This document shows, piece after piece, positions 50,738 through 58,432 of a stretch of DNA of 64,000 nucleotides. The stretch is from NCBI GenBank assembly GCA_018711185.1, contig DVIQ01000019.1, positions 1 to 64,000 on the forward strand, read 5' to 3'. The stretch's first letter is position 1, and each line of letters starts with the position of its first letter. A program made the position numbers and the translations under genes. Origin of the DNA: Candidatus Limivivens intestinipullorum. Its GTDB lineage: Bacteria > Bacillota > Clostridia > Lachnospirales > Lachnospiraceae. A model generated the notes under the pieces. It saw only the letters and a program-made list of their open reading frames with translations. It did not search any database and had not been told where the DNA came from.

Positions 50738-51751
50738 ATGGCAAAGATTGGTATTATTGGGGCGGGAAGCTGGGGGACGGCTCTTTCCCTGCTGTGCGCG
50801 AATAACGGTCATCAGGTGACTGTATGGTCCATTATTGAGGAAGAGATTGCTATGCTCCGGGAAAAGAGGCAGCATGAGACGAAGCTGCCCGGCGTGACAC
50901 TTCCGGCGTGCATCGGTTTTACTACGAATTTAAAGGAAGCCATGGACGAAAAGGATGTGCTGGTTCTGGCGGTTCCCTCGCCGTATACCAGAAGTACGTC
51001 CCACAGTATGCGGGAATTTTGCCGGGACGGGCAGATTGTGCTGAATGTGGCCAAGGGCGTGGAGGAGCACACTTTGAAAACGCTGTCTCAGATCATTGAG
51101 GAGGAACTGCCTAAAGCAGAGGTGGCTGTCCTTTCCGGCCCCAGCCATGCCGAGGAGGTGGGGAGAGGGCTTCCGACCACCTGCGTGGTGAGTACCCGGA
51201 GAAAGACCACGGCAGAGTATCTGCAGGAGATTTTTATGAGTCCGGTATTTCGGGTTTACACAAGCCCGGATATTCTGGGGGTGGAGCTGGGAGCGGCGCT
51301 GAAGAATGTGATCGCCCTGGCTGCAGGGGCCGCGGACGGGCTCGGGTATGGAGATAATACCAAGGCGGCACTGATTACCAGAGGAATCGCGGAGATTTCC
51401 AGACTTGGGGTAGCCATGGGAGCGAAGCCCGCCACCTTTTACGGCCTTACGGGAATCGGCGACCTGATCGTGACCTGTGCCAGCGTACACAGCCGGAACC
51501 GGAAAGCCGGTTATCTGATCGGCAAGGGCTATACGATGCAGGAGGCGATGGATGAGGTAAAGATGGTTGTGGAGGGCGTTTATTCCGCGAAAGCGGCCCT
51601 GGAGCTTTCCAGAAAGTACCAGATCGAAATGCCCATCGTGGAGCAGGTGAACCAGGTTCTTTTCGAGGGAAAGAGTGCCAAAGACGCGGTAAATGACCTG
51701 ATGCTTCGGGATAAAAAGACGGAGAGCACAGAGCTTCCCTGGGAGGAGTAA
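50738..51751 (+). CDS. gpsA: NAD(P)-dependent glycerol-3-phosphate dehydrogenase
   Basis: 337 residues. Rossmann motif GAGSWGTALS at residue 7, substrate motif LGAALKNVIALAAGAADGLGYGDNTKAALITRG. Reduces dihydroxyacetone phosphate to sn-glycerol 3-phosphate for lipid synthesis, directly upstream of PlsY in the pathway. GGAGG precedes the ATG. Confidence 0.98.
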   Translation: MAKIGIIGAGSWGTALSLLCANNGHQVTVWSIIEEEIAMLREKRQHETKLPGVTLPACIGFTTNLKEAMDEKDVLVLAVPSPYTRSTSHSMREFCRDGQIVLNVAKGVEEHTLKTLSQIIEEELPKAEVAVLSGPSHAEEVGRGLPTTCVVSTRRKTTAEYLQEIFMSPVFRVYTSPDILGVELGAALKNVIALAAGAADGLGYGDNTKAALITRGIAEISRLGVAMGAKPATFYGLTGIGDLIVTCASVHSRNRKAGYLIGKGYTMQEAMDEVKMVVEGVYSAKAALELSRKYQIEMPIVEQVNQVLFEGKSAKDAVNDLMLRDKKTESTELPWEE

Positions 51752-51766
51752 AAAACCAGGTTACTA

Positions 51767-51795
51767 TTGATTTTTATACAGAAATATTGTATATT
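51767..51795 (+). promoter_or_regulatory. Promoter of the first binding-protein gene
   Basis: TTGATT at 51767-51772 and TATATT at 51790-51795, spacer 17. No T-box or other riboswitch motif in the 70-base leader. Confidence 0.7.
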
Positions 51796-51868
51796 ATCTT
51801 CGGGTTATTTTCCTGATTTGTGAAAAACACGGAAGTGCAGGATGAATAAAAATAAAGGAGATACTATT

Positions 51869-52897
51869 ATGAAAAAAGTTTTAGCGGTTCTGGCGGCTAT
51901 GGGAATGGCGGTTTCGATGCTCCCCGCCGCGGCGATGGCAGAAGAGGCGTCCTATACCATCGGTATCTGTCAGCTTGTACAGCATCAGTCACTGGACGCG
52001 GCTACCCAGGGTTTTAAGGATGCGGTGGTGGAGGCGCTGGGGGAGGACGCGGTGACCTTCGACGAGCAGAATGCCCAGGGCGATACCAACACCTGTTCCA
52101 CAATCATCAACAGCTTTGTGTCTAATGAAGTGGACTTGATCCTCGCGAACGCCACAGCTTCTCTGCAGGCAGCGGCGGCGGGTACCAGCGAAATCCCGAT
52201 CCTCGGCACTTGTGTGACAGAGTATGGCGTTGCGCTGGATATTGCGGATTTCGACGGAACGGTGGGAGGAAACATCTCCGGAACCAGTGATCTGGCTCCC
52301 TTGGACGGTCAGGCGGATATGATCCACGAGCTGTATCCTGACGCAAAGACCGTGGGTCTTCTGTACTGCTCCGCCGAGGCAAATTCCCAGTATCAGGTGG
52401 ATACAGTGAGAGGTTATCTGGAAGAGATGGGTTATACCTGTGAGGATTATTCCTTCGCGGACTCCAATGACCTGTCGGCAGTTGTGACAACGGCCGCTTC
52501 CGCCTGTGATGTGATTTATATTCCTACGGACAACACAGCAGCCTCCAATACGGAGCTGATCGGAAATATCTGCCTGCCAGCCGGCATTCCGGTGATCCCC
52601 AGTGAGGAGAGCACCTGCTCCGCATGTGGTGTAGCGACTCTCTGCATCGATTACTATGAACTGGGCTACGCCACCGGCGAGATGGCTGTCAGGGTGCTTC
52701 AGGACGGAGAGGATATCTCCACAATGCCTATTGAATACGCGCCCAGTGTTACGAAAAAGTACAATCCGGATGTCTGCGAGCAGCTTGGCGTAGAAGTTCC
52801 GGAGGATTATGTGGCCATCGGCTCTGAGGATGAGGCGGAAGCGGCTGGGACGGAGACAGCCGAAACTCAGACGGCAGAGACCGAGACGGCAGAGTAA
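51869..52897 (+). CDS. ABC importer substrate-binding protein (TrpX/PF04392 type), copy 1
   Basis: 342 residues from ATG 51869 (AAGGAGAT). Signal peptide ends AMA/EE at about 28 with no lipobox Cys, unusual for a Gram-positive binding protein. The mature part matches the ABC_sub_bind family (IGICQLVQHQSLDAATQGFKDA, IPTDNTAASN, GYATGEMAVRVL). Related pneumococcal TrpX binds tryptophan, but the ligand here is unknown. The tail is a Glu/Thr/Ala-rich spacer (ETAETQTAETETAE). Nearly the same protein is encoded at 55247. Confidence 0.9.
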   Translation: MKKVLAVLAAMGMAVSMLPAAAMAEEASYTIGICQLVQHQSLDAATQGFKDAVVEALGEDAVTFDEQNAQGDTNTCSTIINSFVSNEVDLILANATASLQAAAAGTSEIPILGTCVTEYGVALDIADFDGTVGGNISGTSDLAPLDGQADMIHELYPDAKTVGLLYCSAEANSQYQVDTVRGYLEEMGYTCEDYSFADSNDLSAVVTTAASACDVIYIPTDNTAASNTELIGNICLPAGIPVIPSEESTCSACGVATLCIDYYELGYATGEMAVRVLQDGEDISTMPIEYAPSVTKKYNPDVCEQLGVEVPEDYVAIGSEDEAEAAGTETAETQTAETETAE

Positions 52898-53110
52898 ACC
52901 TGCATACGCCCGCGGGGCAGGCGTACCGCCGTCCCACAAAAATCCGGCGGGCGTACTTGGCATCCCTGAATACATGCCGCCTATCCGGCGGCAGATTTTC
53001 AGAGTAAACCTGCATACGCCCGCGGGGCAGGCGTTCCACCTTCCCCTAAAAAGTCTGGCGGGCGTACTTGGCATTCCTGAATGCATGCCGCCTATCCGGC
53101 GGCGGACTTT
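52891..53110 (+). repeat. Two tandem 110-bp repeats after the first binding-protein gene
   Basis: Units run 52891-53000 and 53001-53110, both beginning AGAGTAAACCTGCATACG; a third start (AGAGTAAA) occurs at 53111. The first copy includes the stop codon of the binding-protein gene. Each unit carries GCCGCC/GGCGGC around TATCC, then ATTTTC or ACTTTC, and a longer TACGCCCGC/GCGGGCGTA pairing. These may act as partial terminators that keep binding-protein mRNA above permease mRNA. Confidence 0.85.
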
Positions 53111-53177
53111 CAGAGTAAAATGGCGCACAGGATTGAATAGGAAAGCAGACAGCGAGAGGGGGCGACTCTTTCTCGCT

Positions 53178-53219
53178 GTTACTGTTCACAGCCTGCCCTG
53201 GCAGACTGTGAACAGTAAC
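53178..53219. mobile_element. 42-bp palindromic element with 7 of 8 target duplication
   Basis: A perfect 14-bp inverted repeat, GTTACTGTTCACAG (53178-53191) and CTGTGAACAGTAAC (53206-53219). TTCTCGCT (53170-53177) precedes it and TTCTCGCC (53220-53227) follows. Its ends resemble but differ from those of the 29-bp units (GTTACTGTTCA against GTAACNGTTCA). Confidence 0.7.
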
Positions 53220-53253
53220 TTCTCGCCGACTGTTTCCACAGGAGGACATTGTG

Positions 53254-54180
53254 ATGAATATTATGAGTTTAGTAAACGCCCTGCCGGGAGCTGCCGCTCA
53301 GGGACTGGTATGGGGCATTATGGCGATCGGTGTGTACATTACGTTCCGCGTGCTGGATATCGCCGACCTGACCGTGGACGGTACCTTGTGTACGGGTGGC
53401 GCGGTCTGTATTATGATGATGCTTTCGGGACAGAACGTATGGGTTTCCATGCTCGCGGCCACCGGAGCCGGCATGCTTGCGGGACTGGCCACCGGAATCT
53501 TTCATACTTTTATGGGTATTCCGGCGATTTTGTCGGGAATCCTTACCCAGCTATCTTTATATTCCATAAATATGAAAATCATGGGAAAGGCGAATCAGGC
53601 CATCAGCGTGGATCGGTATGATCTGCTGGTTTCCCTGCGGAATGTAAAAGATGTGCCGTTTTATGAGAACACCCTTTTGATTGTGGCGATTTTGATTGTT
53701 CTGCTGATCGCGGTTCTCTACTGGTTTTTCGGAACCGAGCTTGGCTCTTCCCTGCGCGCCACCGGCTGCAACGCGAATATGTCCCGGGCACAGGGAATTA
53801 ATACGAACCTCAGCAAGGTTTTAGGCCTGATGCTTTCCAACGGACTGGTGGGCCTGTCCGGCGCTCTTCTCGCCCAGTATCAGGGATTTGCCGATGTCAA
53901 TATGGGCCGCGGTGCCATCGTCATCGGCCTGGCCGCGGTGATTATTGGTGAGGCGGTGTTCGGACGTATCTTCCATAACTTCGCTCTGCGGCTTCTGAGC
54001 GTGGTTCTTGGCTCGATCCTGTATTACCTGGTGCTCCAGGTGGTTATCTGGCGGGGAATCGACACGGATCTGCTGAAGCTTCTGTCGGCTCTCGTAGTGG
54101 CCGTATTCCTGGCCGTTCCTTTCTGGAAGGAGAAGTATTTCAACAAACCCGGAAAAAAAGGAGGGAAGGTCCATGCTTGA
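53254..54180 (+). CDS. ABC importer permease
   Basis: 308 residues with about eight or nine membrane helices (for example 15-35, 52-75, 80-100, 135-155, 185-205, 215-240, 245-285). Family resembles the LivH-like permeases that pair with PF04392 binding proteins (VYITFRVLDIADLTVDG, LGLMLSNGLVGLSGALLAQYQG). ATG 53254 lies 8 bases after GGAGG; a GTG three bases earlier is equally possible. It overlaps the ATPase gene by 8 bases. Confidence 0.92.
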   Translation: MNIMSLVNALPGAAAQGLVWGIMAIGVYITFRVLDIADLTVDGTLCTGGAVCIMMMLSGQNVWVSMLAATGAGMLAGLATGIFHTFMGIPAILSGILTQLSLYSINMKIMGKANQAISVDRYDLLVSLRNVKDVPFYENTLLIVAILIVLLIAVLYWFFGTELGSSLRATGCNANMSRAQGINTNLSKVLGLMLSNGLVGLSGALLAQYQGFADVNMGRGAIVIGLAAVIIGEAVFGRIFHNFALRLLSVVLGSILYYLVLQVVIWRGIDTDLLKLLSALVVAVFLAVPFWKEKYFNKPGKKGGKVHA

Positions 54181-54967
54181 GCTGAAGAATATTCGAAAAA
54201 CCTTTAACGCGGGTACGATTAACGAAAAGGTGGCTTTAAACAACCTTTCCCTAAAGATTGAAGAGGGGGATTTTGTGACGGTAATCGGCGGAAACGGCGC
54301 CGGGAAGTCCACAATGCTCAATGCCATTGCCGGCGTGTGGAGCGTGGACAGCGGTCAGATTTTCGTGGACGACAGGGACGTTACCAGGCTTCCGGAGCAT
54401 AAGCGGGCGGCTTTCCTGGGAAGGGTTTTCCAGGATCCGATGACAGGTACGGCGGGAACCATGGAAATCCAGGAGAATTTGGCCCTGGCAAAGCGCAGGG
54501 GAAAGAGGCGTCTTTTGGGCCCTGGGATCCGCAAACAGGAGAAGGAAGAGTACAGGGAGCTTCTGAAAATCCTGGGCCTTGGTCTGGAAAACCGCATGAC
54601 CAGCCGGGTGGGCCTCCTCTCCGGAGGACAGCGCCAGGCGATCACCCTTTTGATGGCAACTCTCCAAAGACCCAAGCTTCTTCTGCTGGATGAGCACACG
54701 GCGGCCCTTGACCCGAAAACGGCCGCGAAGGTGCTGGACATTACGAACGCTATCGTGGAGAGAGATCATCTTTCTGCCCTGATGGTGACCCACAATATGA
54801 AGGATGCCATCCAGATGGGAAACCGTCTCATTATGATGCATGAAGGACGGATTATTTACGACGTAAGCGGGGAGGAAAAGAAACGCCTTACGGTGGCCGA
54901 TCTTCTGGAAAAATTCGAACAGGTAAGCGGCAGCGAGTTTGCCAATGACCGGATGATGCTTACCTGA
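54173..54967 (+). CDS. ABC importer ATP-binding protein
   Basis: 264 residues: Walker A GGNGAGKST (about 39), Q-loop VFQDP, signature LSGGQ (about 147), Walker B LLLLDEH and switch His in MVTHN. It energises the permease just upstream with which it overlaps. A strong terminator follows at 55014. Confidence 0.96.
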   Translation: MLELKNIRKTFNAGTINEKVALNNLSLKIEEGDFVTVIGGNGAGKSTMLNAIAGVWSVDSGQIFVDDRDVTRLPEHKRAAFLGRVFQDPMTGTAGTMEIQENLALAKRRGKRRLLGPGIRKQEKEEYRELLKILGLGLENRMTSRVGLLSGGQRQAITLLMATLQRPKLLLLDEHTAALDPKTAAKVLDITNAIVERDHLSALMVTHNMKDAIQMGNRLIMMHEGRIIYDVSGEEKKRLTVADLLEKFEQVSGSEFANDRMMLT

Positions 54968-55013
54968 AAGGTGTCGGCGAACGGCAATTATTCGATGGAA
55001 AACTGTGATTATG

Positions 55014-55039
55014 AAAAAGGCGGCGGATGCCGCCTTTTT
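55014..55039 (+). terminator. Terminator after the ABC ATPase gene
   Basis: AAAAAGGCGGC (55014-55024) pairs with GCCGCCTTTTT (55029-55039) around a 4-base loop. Confidence 0.92.
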
Positions 55040-55104
55040 ATTTCCGCCAGCGACAAGCCAAGCGGACAATCTTGCCTGTATTTAAGAAATCTGAGAAAAA
55101 ACAG

Positions 55105-55133
55105 TTGCTTTTTTCAGAAAAGTGGTGTATATT
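55105..55133 (+). promoter_or_regulatory. Promoter of the second binding-protein gene
   Basis: TTGCTT at 55105-55110 and TATATT at 55128-55133, spacer 17. The second copy therefore has independent control. Confidence 0.7.
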
Positions 55134-55148
55134 GCTTGTATGAGAAAA

Positions 55149-55180
55149 CTTTAACGCCTAAAAGCATAAAAGCGTTAAAG
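55149..55180 (+). promoter_or_regulatory. Leader hairpin of the second binding-protein gene
   Basis: CTTTAACGC (55149-55157) pairs with GCGTTAAAG (55172-55180), starting about 10 bases after the expected transcript start. It may stabilise the mRNA or be an operator; no U-run follows. Confidence 0.45.
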
Positions 55181-55246
55181 TACAAAAGCAGACGGCTCCC
55201 AAGGCGCCGGAGGCTGCATCAAGTAAAAGGAAAAGGAGTAGGTATT

Positions 55247-56278
55247 ATGAAAAAAGTATTCGCAGTTCTTGCATCTATGGGAATCGCCGCTTCCCTGATT
55301 CCCACGGCGGTTATGGCGGAAGAAGCCTCTTATACGGTCGGCATCTGCCAGCTTGTGCAGCATGAGGCCCTGGACGCGGCGACACAGGGATTTAAGGACG
55401 CTCTCACAGAGGAGCTGGGTGACGCGGTGACCTTTGACGAGCAGAACGCCCAGGGGGACTCCAACACCTGTTCCACGATTATCAACAGCTTTGTATCCGC
55501 TGATGTGGATTTGATTCTGGCAAACGCCACAGCGGCTCTCCAGGCAGCGGCGGCAGGTACCAGCGAGATCCCGCTTCTGGGAACTGCCGTTACGGAATAC
55601 GGGGTTGCCCTTGATATCGCGGATTTTGACGGGACCGTGGGCGGAAATATCTCCGGTACTTCTGACCTGGCGCCCCTGGACGGACAGGCGGAGATGATTC
55701 AGGAGCTTTTCCCGGACGCAGAGACGATCGGACTTCTGTACTGCTCCGCTGAGGCAAACTCCCAGTACCAGGTAGACACGGTAAGAGGTTATCTGGAGGA
55801 GATGGGATATACCTGCCAGGACTATTCATTCTCGGATTCCAATGATCTGGCGTCCATCGTGACTACGGCCGCCTCCTCCTGCGATGTGATCTATGTTCCC
55901 ACGGACAATACGGCGGCATCGAATACGGAGATTATTAATAATGTCTGCCTGCCTGCAGGTGTTCCGATTGTCGCAGGCGAGGAAGGCATCTGTGAGGGAT
56001 GCGGAGTGGCGACATTGTCCATCGATTACTATGAGCTTGGCTATGCCACCGGCGAGATGGCTGTTCGGATTTTGAGAGACGGAGAGGATATTTCCGAAAT
56101 GCCGATCGAGTACGCGCCGACATTTACCAAGAAATACAACGCGGATATCTGCCAGGAGCTGGGCGTTGAGGTTCCTGACGATTATGTAGCCATCGGTGCG
56201 GAAGAAGAAGCAGCAGAGGGTGAAACGGAGACAGCGACGGAAGAGACGGCAGAGACTGAGACGGAAGCGGCAGAATAA
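55247..56278 (+). CDS. ABC importer substrate-binding protein (TrpX/PF04392 type), copy 2
   Basis: 343 residues from ATG 55247 (AAAAGGAG); a longer open frame upstream runs through the terminator and promoter and was rejected. Signal peptide ends VMA/EE, again without a lipobox Cys. The sequence follows copy 1 closely over the whole mature domain, including CSAEANSQYQVDTVRGYLEE, with changes near the presumed ligand pocket (GEEGICEGCGVATLS against SEESTCSACGVATLC). The C-terminal acidic tail is longer. It probably shares the permease and ATPase encoded upstream. Confidence 0.9.
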   Translation: MKKVFAVLASMGIAASLIPTAVMAEEASYTVGICQLVQHEALDAATQGFKDALTEELGDAVTFDEQNAQGDSNTCSTIINSFVSADVDLILANATAALQAAAAGTSEIPLLGTAVTEYGVALDIADFDGTVGGNISGTSDLAPLDGQAEMIQELFPDAETIGLLYCSAEANSQYQVDTVRGYLEEMGYTCQDYSFSDSNDLASIVTTAASSCDVIYVPTDNTAASNTEIINNVCLPAGVPIVAGEEGICEGCGVATLSIDYYELGYATGEMAVRILRDGEDISEMPIEYAPTFTKKYNADICQELGVEVPDDYVAIGAEEEAAEGETETATEETAETETEAAE

Positions 56279-56291
56279 TTTACAGTACAGG

Positions 56292-56319
56292 CGGCGGAAC
56301 CTTCGGGTTCCGCCGTTTT
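56292..56319 (+). terminator. Terminator after the second binding-protein gene
   Basis: CGGCGGAACC (56292-56301) pairs with GGTTCCGCCG (56306-56315) around a TTCG tetraloop, then TTTT. Confidence 0.9.
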
Positions 56320-56487
56320 ACTGCGCGATCATCCAAAGAGCGCCTGCCGTGCCTGCGCGGGGAAGCGTTTGCTGGGCGAAGGACAGGAAACAGCGAACAG
56401 GAATGTCGTGCTTATTCGATTCCGGGCGGAAAAGCGCGTGGAAATGACTGCGATAAAAAAATATCAAACCGTAAAACTGCTTTTCCG

Positions 56488-56523
56488 GGATCCATTCGCG
56501 AAGCGAATTTTCAATGAATCCGC
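56488..56523. repeat. Second palindromic repeat type, copy 2
   Basis: GGGATCCATTCGCG, AAGCGAATTTTCAA and TGAATCCGCG follow the same pattern as 19982-20020. It directly precedes the hairpin at 56527. Confidence 0.65.
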
Positions 56524-56526
56524 GAT

Positions 56527-56563
56527 GTTACTATTTACGGGCCGAAGGGCCGTGAATAGTAAC
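56527..56563. repeat. 37-bp palindrome related to the mobile elements
   Basis: GTTACTATTTACGG (56527-56540) pairs perfectly with CCGTGAATAGTAAC (56550-56563) apart from one G-T position. End sequence resembles the 42-bp element at 53178, but the flanking 8-mers do not match. The rest of the 56320-56602 gap has no gene I could support. Confidence 0.65.
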
Positions 56564-56602
56564 AAACTGCAACAATTACTAAAAAAAATACATTTGTACT
56601 TG

Positions 56603-56631
56603 TTGAGAATCACAAATTTCTATGTTATAAT
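56603..56631 (+). promoter_or_regulatory. Promoter of the nickel-maturation/CODH block
   Basis: TTGAGA at 56603-56608 and TATAAT at 56626-56631, spacer 17. Confidence 0.75.
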
Positions 56632-56684
56632 GCAGATGTATATAGGTTGACGGATGGAAATGTCAAAAAAATAACAAGTCTGGA

Positions 56685-56769
56685 AGCGCGAGGCTTTGCT
56701 CTTTACACGGTGAGTTTAAGGAGTTCGGCAGGCTACCGCGGCTGTCTGAAGCGGTGACGACGGCGCGCT
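56685..56769 (+). promoter_or_regulatory. Candidate structured 5' leader (three-way junction)
   Basis: AGCGCG (56685-56690) can pair with CGCGCT (56764-56769), enclosing CTCTTTA/TAAGGAG (56699-56705 with 56717-56723) and ACCGC/GCGGT (56735-56739 with 56751-56755). The closing stem ends 5 bases before the AAAGGAG ribosome binding site. Nothing known was recognised; it may be a metal- or cofactor-responsive element for the genes that follow. Pairing was found by eye and not folded. Confidence 0.35.
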
Positions 56770-56788
56770 GAAAAAGGAGATTGACGAT

Positions 56789-57136
56789 ATGCATATTGTA
56801 AAGGATGAAAATGGAAATGTGATTCCCCATGGCGGGTGCGAGCATACCCATGATTGTGACAGCGCCCAGGCGCATCATCATGAGCATGCGCACTGTGAAG
56901 GGGAAAACTGTTCCGGATGCCAGAACGCGGATCCCAAACAGCAGCTTACGGCTCTTCTGACGTATATGCTGTCTCATAACCAGAGTCATGCCGCAGAACT
57001 CGATCAGATGGCGGAGAAGATCCGCGGCGCGGGTATGGAAGCGGCGGCTGAGCAGATTAAGAAGGGCGTGGATGAGTTTCAGAAAGGAAACATGTATCTG
57101 AGCCTGGCGCTTTCCATGGTAAAGGAAAGCAAGTAA
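56789..57136 (+). CDS. Small His/Cys-rich protein, putative nickel-binding CODH accessory
   Basis: 115 residues. The N-terminal 50 residues are packed with ligands: HGGCEHTHDCD, HHHEHAHCEGENCSGC (about 9 His and 5 Cys). The remaining 65 residues form two or three predicted helices (LTALLTYMLSHNQSHAAELDQM, AAAEQIKKGVDEFQKGN). It is encoded 35 bases before cooT and upstream of cooC and the CODH gene. In Rhodospirillum rubrum the His-rich CooJ and CooT help insert nickel into CODH; this protein is not recognisably homologous to CooJ but fits the same role. AAAAGGAG precedes the ATG. Confidence 0.75.
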   Translation: MHIVKDENGNVIPHGGCEHTHDCDSAQAHHHEHAHCEGENCSGCQNADPKQQLTALLTYMLSHNQSHAAELDQMAEKIRGAGMEAAAEQIKKGVDEFQKGNMYLSLALSMVKESK

Positions 57137-57171
57137 TGGAGAACGATTAAGCGGATGGGAGGTGACAGCTT

Positions 57172-57366
57172 ATGTGTCTTGCAACCGCATACAAAGAAAA
57201 GATGGAGCCCGACAGCGTGCTGCTGGAATATGTGAGCAGGATCGACGTGGATGGAAACACCATTACGCTGACGGATGTGATGGGCGCTACCAGAGTGATC
57301 GAGGGTTCGATTAAGATGGTAGATCTGGCAAACAGCAAAGTAGTGATTAACTGCTTGCCTGAATAA
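57172..57366 (+). CDS. cooT: CooT-family nickel-binding protein
   Basis: 64 residues starting MCLATAYK, with the Cys2 known to bind Ni(II) in CooT of R. rubrum, and the small SH3-like beta fold (VSRIDVDGNTITLTDVMGATRVIEGSIKMVDLANSKVVI). It delivers or buffers nickel for CODH maturation. GGGAGGTGAC precedes the ATG. Context between a His-rich protein and CooC supports the call. Confidence 0.88.
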   Translation: MCLATAYKEKMEPDSVLLEYVSRIDVDGNTITLTDVMGATRVIEGSIKMVDLANSKVVINCLPE

Positions 57367-57530
57367 GCGGAAGTATGGGACGGACATGGTCAGACAGTCC
57401 GGTATTCCGCGGTTTTTATAAAGAATGTGAGGATGGTCTCACGGGCAGAGCCGCCGCCTTTTCGCAGTATCGGAAAAGCGGCGCGGCTTGTTGTTTAAAT
57501 AGTTTTGCAGCGAACAAGGAGGCACTTTTT

Positions 57531-58301
57531 ATGGCGCATGTAATTGCAGTTGCAGGGAAAGGCGGCGTTGGAAAGACGACCCTTTGCGGACTGATGATTC
57601 AGTATCTCTGCGAAAAAGGAAAAACGCCGGTTTTGGCTGTGGATGCAGACGCGAACTCAAACCTCAACGAGGTTTTGGGTGTAGAGGTGGAGATGACGCT
57701 GGGAGAAGTCCGGGAGGATGTGGAGCGTTCCGCCGACTCGAAAAACTCAAAGATTCCTCCAAGCATGTCAAAGGCCGATTATATGGAGATGATGGTGAAC
57801 CGCTGTCTGATCGAAGAGGACGATTTCGATATGCTTGTCATGGGGAGAACCCAGGGAAAGGGTTGCTACTGTTTTGTAAACGGCCTTCTCCAGGCACAGC
57901 TTCAGAAGCTGACGCCCAATTATCCGTATCTTGTGGTGGACAATGAGGCCGGCATGGAGCATATCAGCCGGGGGATCCTTCCTAAGGTAGATACGATTAT
58001 TCTGGTGAGCGATTGTTCCAGAAGAGGCGTGCAGGCGGTAGGCAGGATTCGCGATCTGATAAAAGAATGCAACTTGAACCCGTCTTCCGTCGGACTGATT
58101 GTAAACAGGGCACCCCAGGGAGTGCTGAATCAGGGAACTCAGGAGGAAATCGAAAAACAGGGACTGACCCTTTTGGGCGTTTTGCCCCAGGATGAGACCG
58201 TATACGAGTTTGACTGCGAGGGAAAGCCCACAGTAGAGCTTCCGGCGGATTCTCCGGTCAGAAAAGCCCTGTACGATATTCTGGATAAACTGAATCTTTA
58301 A
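57531..58301 (+). CDS. cooC: CooC-type nickel-insertion ATPase, copy 1
   Basis: 256 residues. MinD-like deviant Walker A GKGGVGKTT at the N-terminus and the metal-binding CxC motif in GKGCYCFVN (about residue 110), both hallmarks of CooC. Uses ATP and a dimer-bridging Ni(II) to mature the nickel site of CODH. Start ATG 57531 follows AAGGAGG; the longer frame from 57375 was rejected. Directly upstream of the CODH gene, so its client is probably CODH. Confidence 0.93.
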   Translation: MAHVIAVAGKGGVGKTTLCGLMIQYLCEKGKTPVLAVDADANSNLNEVLGVEVEMTLGEVREDVERSADSKNSKIPPSMSKADYMEMMVNRCLIEEDDFDMLVMGRTQGKGCYCFVNGLLQAQLQKLTPNYPYLVVDNEAGMEHISRGILPKVDTIILVSDCSRRGVQAVGRIRDLIKECNLNPSSVGLIVNRAPQGVLNQGTQEEIEKQGLTLLGVLPQDETVYEFDCEGKPTVELPADSPVRKALYDILDKLNL

Positions 58302-58313
58302 AAAGTGAATATT

Positions 58314-58344
58314 CCCCGGCAGTGGGAACGCTTCCGGGGTTTTA
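58314..58344 (+). terminator. Possible terminator or attenuator before the CODH gene
   Basis: CCCCGG (58314-58319) pairs with CCGGGG (58334-58339), then TTTTA. A second C-rich/G-rich stem (CCCC/GGGG) lies at 58371-58380. No clear promoter follows before 58433, so readthrough must reach the CODH gene. Confidence 0.55.
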
Positions 58345-58432
58345 TTAAAAAGTACCGTATCCCCAGGGGGTGGATGGGATAAAGGATAATTAGACACCCG
58401 TATATTTGATAAAAAACCAAAGGAGGTTACTA

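Noticed and set aside
54971..55246. 92-codon N-terminal extension of the second binding protein
   Set aside because: It crosses a strong terminator and a promoter, and precedes a normal signal peptide with its own ribosome binding site.
57375..57530. CooC copy 1 beginning at 57375
   Set aside because: The extra 52 residues are unlike CooC; ATG 57531 follows AAGGAGG and starts right before the P-loop as in the family.
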